Source: Microvirga sp. (lineage in GTDB: Bacteria > Pseudomonadota > Alphaproteobacteria > Rhizobiales > Beijerinckiaceae). Taken from it: 40,482 nt of DNA. Every line of letters begins with the position of its first letter. The stretch's first letter is position 1. Below, piece after piece: positions 37,284-40,482 of this stretch. The translations under genes and the position numbers were made by a program. Below the pieces are notes generated by a model. The model did no database searches and was not told where the DNA came from. It saw only the letters and a program-made list of their open reading frames with translations. The stretch lies in the NCBI GenBank assembly GCA_031181145.1, contig JAPSLB010000032.1, forward strand, positions 17,373 to 57,854, written 5' to 3'.

Positions 37284-38345
37284 ATGTCATTGCTCAACTT
37301 CGCCACCTTCGGCCTCTTGCCCAACGTTCTCATCTTCGCCACTGCCGCAGTTTGCGTTTGGCGGGCAGGATCTCGCCTGACGGGATATTTGGACGCCATT
37401 GCGGATCGAACGGGAATTGGCCAGGCATTCGCAGGAATGCTACTTCTGGGAGGGATTACCTCCCTGCCGGAGATAGCTGCCGTAACCACCTCCTCCTGGA
37501 GCGGAAATTCATCACTCGCCGTCAACAATCTCCTTGGAAGCGTTGCCATTAACGTCTTGCTGATTGCACTTGCGGATGCGGTTCTTGGACGGGACGCCAT
37601 CACATCGGCGATCGGCAAGTCGACAACACTTATGCAGGGTGTGCTCAGCATCACGGCCCTCGCTTTCGCTGCCATGGCTATCGTGTCCGGGGATGTACCT
37701 GTCGCGGGTGTCGGTGCCTGGTCCCTCGCTTTATTTTGCTATTGTGTGTTTGCTTTCTGGCTCGCTTCCGCTTACGGGCGGCGTGCCCCCTGGCATACGA
37801 TCAAAGACGAGGGCGTGGCGGAAGCCAAAAGCCAAGAGGCCGCGAAGTTTCGGTCCTCATTCAAGCAGGTGTCGCTGACCGGTCTTGTCGGGCGCACGTC
37901 TTTGGCCGCCTTGGTCATACTGGTGGCGGGATCCGCCCTTGCACAGGCTGGGGATGCCATCTCGCAACTCACCGGGCTCGGCGCAGGCTTTGTCGGGCTC
38001 GTACTTGTCGGTTTTGCGACGTCCCTGCCGGAGGTTAGCTCGATTACGGCTGCCGTTCGAATGGGGCGCTACGAGATGGCCCTGGGCGATGTGTTTGGCA
38101 CAAACCTCCTCACCATCGGTTTGCTTCTGCTCGCAGACGCATTCTATGCAGGAGAGCCCGTTCTCAATACCGCTGGACCGTTCGAGGCTGTCGCTGCGCT
38201 CCTCGGTCTAATCCTTACCGCTGTCTTCATGATCGGGCTGCTGGAACATAGGAACAAAACTTTCCTGCGCATGGGCCACGACGCTCTGGCCGCGATTCTC
38301 ATTTTCGGGGGCGGCATCGTTCTGCTCTATTTTCTTCAGGAGTAG
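37284..38345 (+). CDS. CaxA/YrbG-type sodium/calcium exchanger
   Basis: A 353-residue inner-membrane protein with about ten helices. The two inverted alpha repeats of the calcium:cation antiporter superfamily are clear: GGITSLPEIAAVTTSSWSGN with NNLLGSVAINVLL in the first half, and GFATSLPEVSSITAAVRMGR with GDVFGTNLLTIGLL in the second. The acidic residues in SLPE line the cation site. It exchanges Ca2+ or another cation for Na+ or H+. The start ATG 37284 has aggtgg 4 nt upstream; the in-frame ATG at 37266 is possible. The loop between halves (residues ~165-200) is charged. It follows the DUF3309 gene by 86 bp. Confidence 0.9.
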   Translation: MSLLNFATFGLLPNVLIFATAAVCVWRAGSRLTGYLDAIADRTGIGQAFAGMLLLGGITSLPEIAAVTTSSWSGNSSLAVNNLLGSVAINVLLIALADAVLGRDAITSAIGKSTTLMQGVLSITALAFAAMAIVSGDVPVAGVGAWSLALFCYCVFAFWLASAYGRRAPWHTIKDEGVAEAKSQEAAKFRSSFKQVSLTGLVGRTSLAALVILVAGSALAQAGDAISQLTGLGAGFVGLVLVGFATSLPEVSSITAAVRMGRYEMALGDVFGTNLLTIGLLLLADAFYAGEPVLNTAGPFEAVAALLGLILTAVFMIGLLEHRNKTFLRMGHDALAAILIFGGGIVLLYFLQE

Positions 38346-38645
38346 AACCAAGGGACCGCCGAGTTTCTACACGCTAGCGGACGGAATCCGGAACGACTTG
38401 GCAGCGGCTCTGTTCGCCTCTTGGTATCAACGTCACTCCAGCAACAGGAGCGAGCATCTTCATGGCCCGTCTCATCCTGATTGGTCCTGCGACAGGGATG
38501 CTTCTGCCTGCAGATGAGCTTGCCCAAATGGGCAGGTGCAGGATTCTGCCGCCAATCCTCCGAACGGTGCCGATGTCGAGCGCAGCCGCGCAATTGCGGT
38601 GGCCGCAACCACCGTCGGGCCGAGCGACGCGTGCTTTAGGAGTGA
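38346..38645. other. Gap without a supported gene
   Basis: No frame has recognisable features. It separates the exchanger from the broken regulator. Confidence 0.4.
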
Positions 38646-39280
38646 TCAGACTGCGGTTGCCAAGTCGAACTTGATCCGCTGCTGCTGAAGGTCTTTGTCG
38701 AGAGAGCGCTGCAGGACCACACCCGCGAAGAAGACATGCTCACGCATGAGGTACTCGGCGCGCTCACTATCACGTTCCAGTAGGGCTTCGGCGATGCGGC
38801 GGTGATCGTCATGGGACCGCTTGATGACCTCGTAATCCTCCCAGACGAAGATGCGATCGGAGGCAAGCGGCACGTTATGGCACTGTCGCACGAAGTCCGT
38901 CATGTAGCGGTTATTTGCCCCCTGAATGACGGTATTGTGGAACTGGACATTCATCTGCCGATAGGGCTCGAGATCATCGGGCTCGAGACGCCCCTTTGAG
39001 AGGATGCGATCTCCAGTTTCGACGCATTCGGTGAGAACCCGAAGATCCGCGGGGGACATTCCGCGCTTTGCAGCAAGTCCGCAGGCGAGGGCCTCCAGTC
39101 GCCCCGGACGTCGAATGCGGCGAGCACGTTGTCGGGCGAAAAGGAATGGACCGTGTAGCTGCGATTTGGCTCATAGGTCAGGAGGCCTTCGTTCGTGAGG
39201 GTCACGAGCGCTTCGCGCAGCGAGGTGCGCGATACCCCGAGGGACTCGGAAAACGGAACCTGCTGTAGCCGTTCGCTTGC
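38646..39280 (-). pseudogene. Frameshifted, 5'-truncated GntR/FadR-type regulator
   Basis: The minus strand first reads ERLQQVPFSESLGVSRTSLR and ALVTLTNEGLLTYEP, the winged helix-turn-helix of GntR regulators, then AAFDVRG. A one-base loss near 39100 changes the frame, after which LEALACGLAAKRGMSPADL and the whole FCD ligand-binding domain follow (FHNTVIQGANNRYMTDFV, DDHRRIAEALLERDSERAEY, to the stop at 38646). The N-terminal ~30 residues of the DNA-binding domain are absent. FadR-type regulators of this kind bind organic acids and control nearby dehydrogenase genes; the divergent SDR was probably the target. Now inactive. Confidence 0.78.
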
Positions 39281-39326
39281 TGGATTGTATCCAGAGGATG
39301 GCGTTAGACCATCCGTGGAGGAAACA

Positions 39327-39562
39327 TTGCTGCAAGCGCATAGAATTGCGCTAGTGACTGGTAAAGCCGGTGGCATTGGCGCCGCGGTTTGCCGGGCGCT
39401 GGCGGACGATAGCCTCACCATCGCTGTCGCCGACAGGGGCCGTGTCTTGGCGCGGGCGCTTGCCGATCAGTTGTCTGGCAATGGGAACAGAGGTTCTCTC
39501 GTCGATGTGTCCGATGAGCGCGCGGTCCGGCGCCTCTATGATGATATCGAGACATCCTCTAG
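39327..39562 (+). pseudogene. Short-chain dehydrogenase cut off by an IS5-family element
   Basis: The N-terminal third of a short-chain dehydrogenase/reductase: RIALVTGKAGGIGAAVCRAL has the TGxxxGIG cofactor motif, followed by VADRGRVLARALADQLSG and DVSDERAVRRLYDDIE. A TTG at 39327 with ggagg 5 nt upstream is the probable start. The sequence stops at about 39560 where the transposase gene's left end begins, so the Tyr-x3-Lys active site is gone. Confidence 0.7.
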
Positions 39563-40300
39563 GGTTTGTTAGCGTCTGAGCGCGTTGTCGTTCTTTGAGA
39601 GAAGGGGACGATGATGCTGACCGACGCGCAATGGACAATGTTAGAGCTCCTGGTCGAAGCCTGCCGGCCCCATGCCAAAGTGCCTCTGTCCCATCTCCGG
39701 CGCACTATGAGCGCAATCCTCTGGCGGCATGAGAACGGCGCCAAGTGGAGGGCTCTGCCTGCTGAACTTGGCCCTGGTGGATGGCCGCTCAGCCTTTCAT
39801 TCGGCGGGCTTGTCTGGGTGTATGGGAACGCCTGCTGAACCTGGTTCAGGAGCGTGGAGTGCAGCTTGGCATGACGTTCCTGGACGGCACAAACGTGCGG
39901 GCGCACCAGAAGGCCGCGGGGGCTCGCCGAAAAGGGGCTCTCAAGCTCAACGAGACCATCGTGAGGCGCTTGGCCGTTCTCGTGGGGGATATGGCACCAA
40001 AGCCTGCGTGATTGCCGACAGCCTAGGTCGGGCGATTGCCTTCCGGATTGCACCCGGTCAGGCGCATGAACTGCCTGAGGCTATCCCGCTCCTAGAGAAG
40101 CTGCCGGGTGTGCCCACCTAGGCTGTGGCTGATCGCGGTTATACTAGCCATGCCTTTCGTGAGCATATCTGGAGCATGGGAGCTCGACCGGCGATCCCGC
40201 CGCAGCGCCATGCGGCGCCAGTCGCCTGTCCGGACTGGGTCTGCAACAACCGCAAAGTGGTCGAGCGGCTTTGGGCGAGGCTGAAGGTGTGGCGAGCCGT
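39560..40300 (+). mobile_element. Degenerate IS5-family insertion sequence
   Basis: The left end is at about 39560 (gggtttgttagcg next to ctcta), where the SDR coding sequence ends. The element carries one broken transposase gene. The right end is not intact: the transposase stops matching after about 40298 and no inverted copy of the left end is seen before the cyclase sequence begins. The right boundary given is approximate. Confidence 0.7.
39611..40298 (+). pseudogene. Broken IS5-family transposase
   Basis: The pieces match one IS5-type DDE transposase: MMLTDAQWTMLELLVEACRP to ALPAELGPG, then WMAAQPFIRR-like sequence, ERGVQLGMTFLDGTNVRAHQ, GYGTKACVIADSLGRAIAFR, HELPEAIPLLEKLPGVPT and ADRGYTSHAFREHIWSMGAR, VVERLWARLKVWRAV. 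One-base changes near 39775 and 39990 shift the frame, and a Trp codon has become TAG at 40119-40121. The Asp residues in TFLDGTN and VADRGY are kept, but the C-terminal end is missing. It cannot make an active protein. Confidence 0.82.
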
Positions 40301-40377
40301 CTTCTACCCGTCGCAAATGTCAGCGACTGCATGTATCGCATGACGGGTTTCGGGCTGGCCTCTGCTCGTCCGCTCTC

Positions 40378-40482
40378 TTCAACAGAAAAGATCGACAGAA
40401 TGCCATCGCCGATGAACTTCAGCACGTCACCGCCCTCTGCACGCACGGCCCCGACAACCACCTCCAGATAGTGGTCGAGGTG
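40378..40482 (-). CDS. Class III adenylate/guanylate cyclase fragment, enters from the right edge
   Basis: The minus strand from the right edge reads HLDHYLEVVVGAVRAEGGDV then LKFIGDGILSIFSVEE. This is the core of the class III nucleotide cyclase domain, where FIGDG carries the second metal-binding Asp. After SVEE the family match is lost: the sequence goes on open for some 60 residues but no longer resembles a cyclase, and the IS remnant lies just beyond. The gene is therefore probably interrupted, though the part upstream is outside the window. Confidence 0.6.

Noticed and set aside
40144..40377. Continuation of the cyclase gene through the IS end
   Set aside because: The frame stays open but the protein stops resembling a cyclase after SVEE, and most of this stretch is transposase sequence on the other strand.

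Overview
The window reads as chromosomal or large-replicon DNA of a GC-rich alphaproteobacterium, most likely Hyphomicrobiales and probably Methylobacteriaceae-like (Microvirga or Methylobacterium). This rests on families I recognise (DUF6481, DUF3309, DUF6789, DUF2254, paired CspA-type proteins, a ribbon-helix-helix/PHB-depolymerase pair, an OtsA-GlgE-TreS/Mak-GlgB cluster) and on an alphaproteobacterial EcfG-type promoter. No rRNA, tRNA, CRISPR array or replication origin was seen.

Left part (1-12.9 kb): small stress and hypothetical genes. They include two minus-strand cold-shock proteins with hairpin terminators, a ribbon-helix-helix regulator beside a secreted-type PHB-depolymerase-like esterase, an exported collagen-like protein with 47 Gly-X-Y triplets, an orphan receiver-domain protein, RNase HI, an NTF2/SnoaL-like gene with actinobacterial-looking codon use, a secreted proline-rich repeat protein behind a consensus EcfG-type promoter, a YflT-like stress protein and a FloR/CmlA-type phenicol exporter.

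Centre (13.3-28.3 kb): an alpha-glucan/trehalose block. A GH13 alpha-glucosidase converges on glycogen phosphorylase (glgP). Divergent from glgP run otsA, glgE, a treS-maltokinase fusion and glgB; the last three are spaced or overlapped like a translationally coupled unit. TreS interconverts trehalose and maltose, the maltokinase domain makes maltose-1-phosphate, GlgE polymerises it into alpha-1,4-glucan, GlgB branches it, and GlgP and the glucosidase degrade it. OtsA supplies trehalose-6-phosphate, but no otsB, glgA, glgC or glgX lies in the window. GlgE carries an extra N-terminal GH13 barrel that has lost all three catalytic acids.

Right part (28.4-40.5 kb): osmotic and ion-homeostasis genes (BCCT transporter, DUF2254 membrane protein, CaxA-type cation exchanger, LysM protein, membrane micropeptides) mixed with many decaying genes: a DUF2231/Rieske protein, a TrkA-C membrane protein, a ZIP-like membrane protein, a GntR/FadR regulator, an SDR cut by an IS5-family element, and the end of a class III cyclase. 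The density of pseudogenes marks this as a degrading accessory region.
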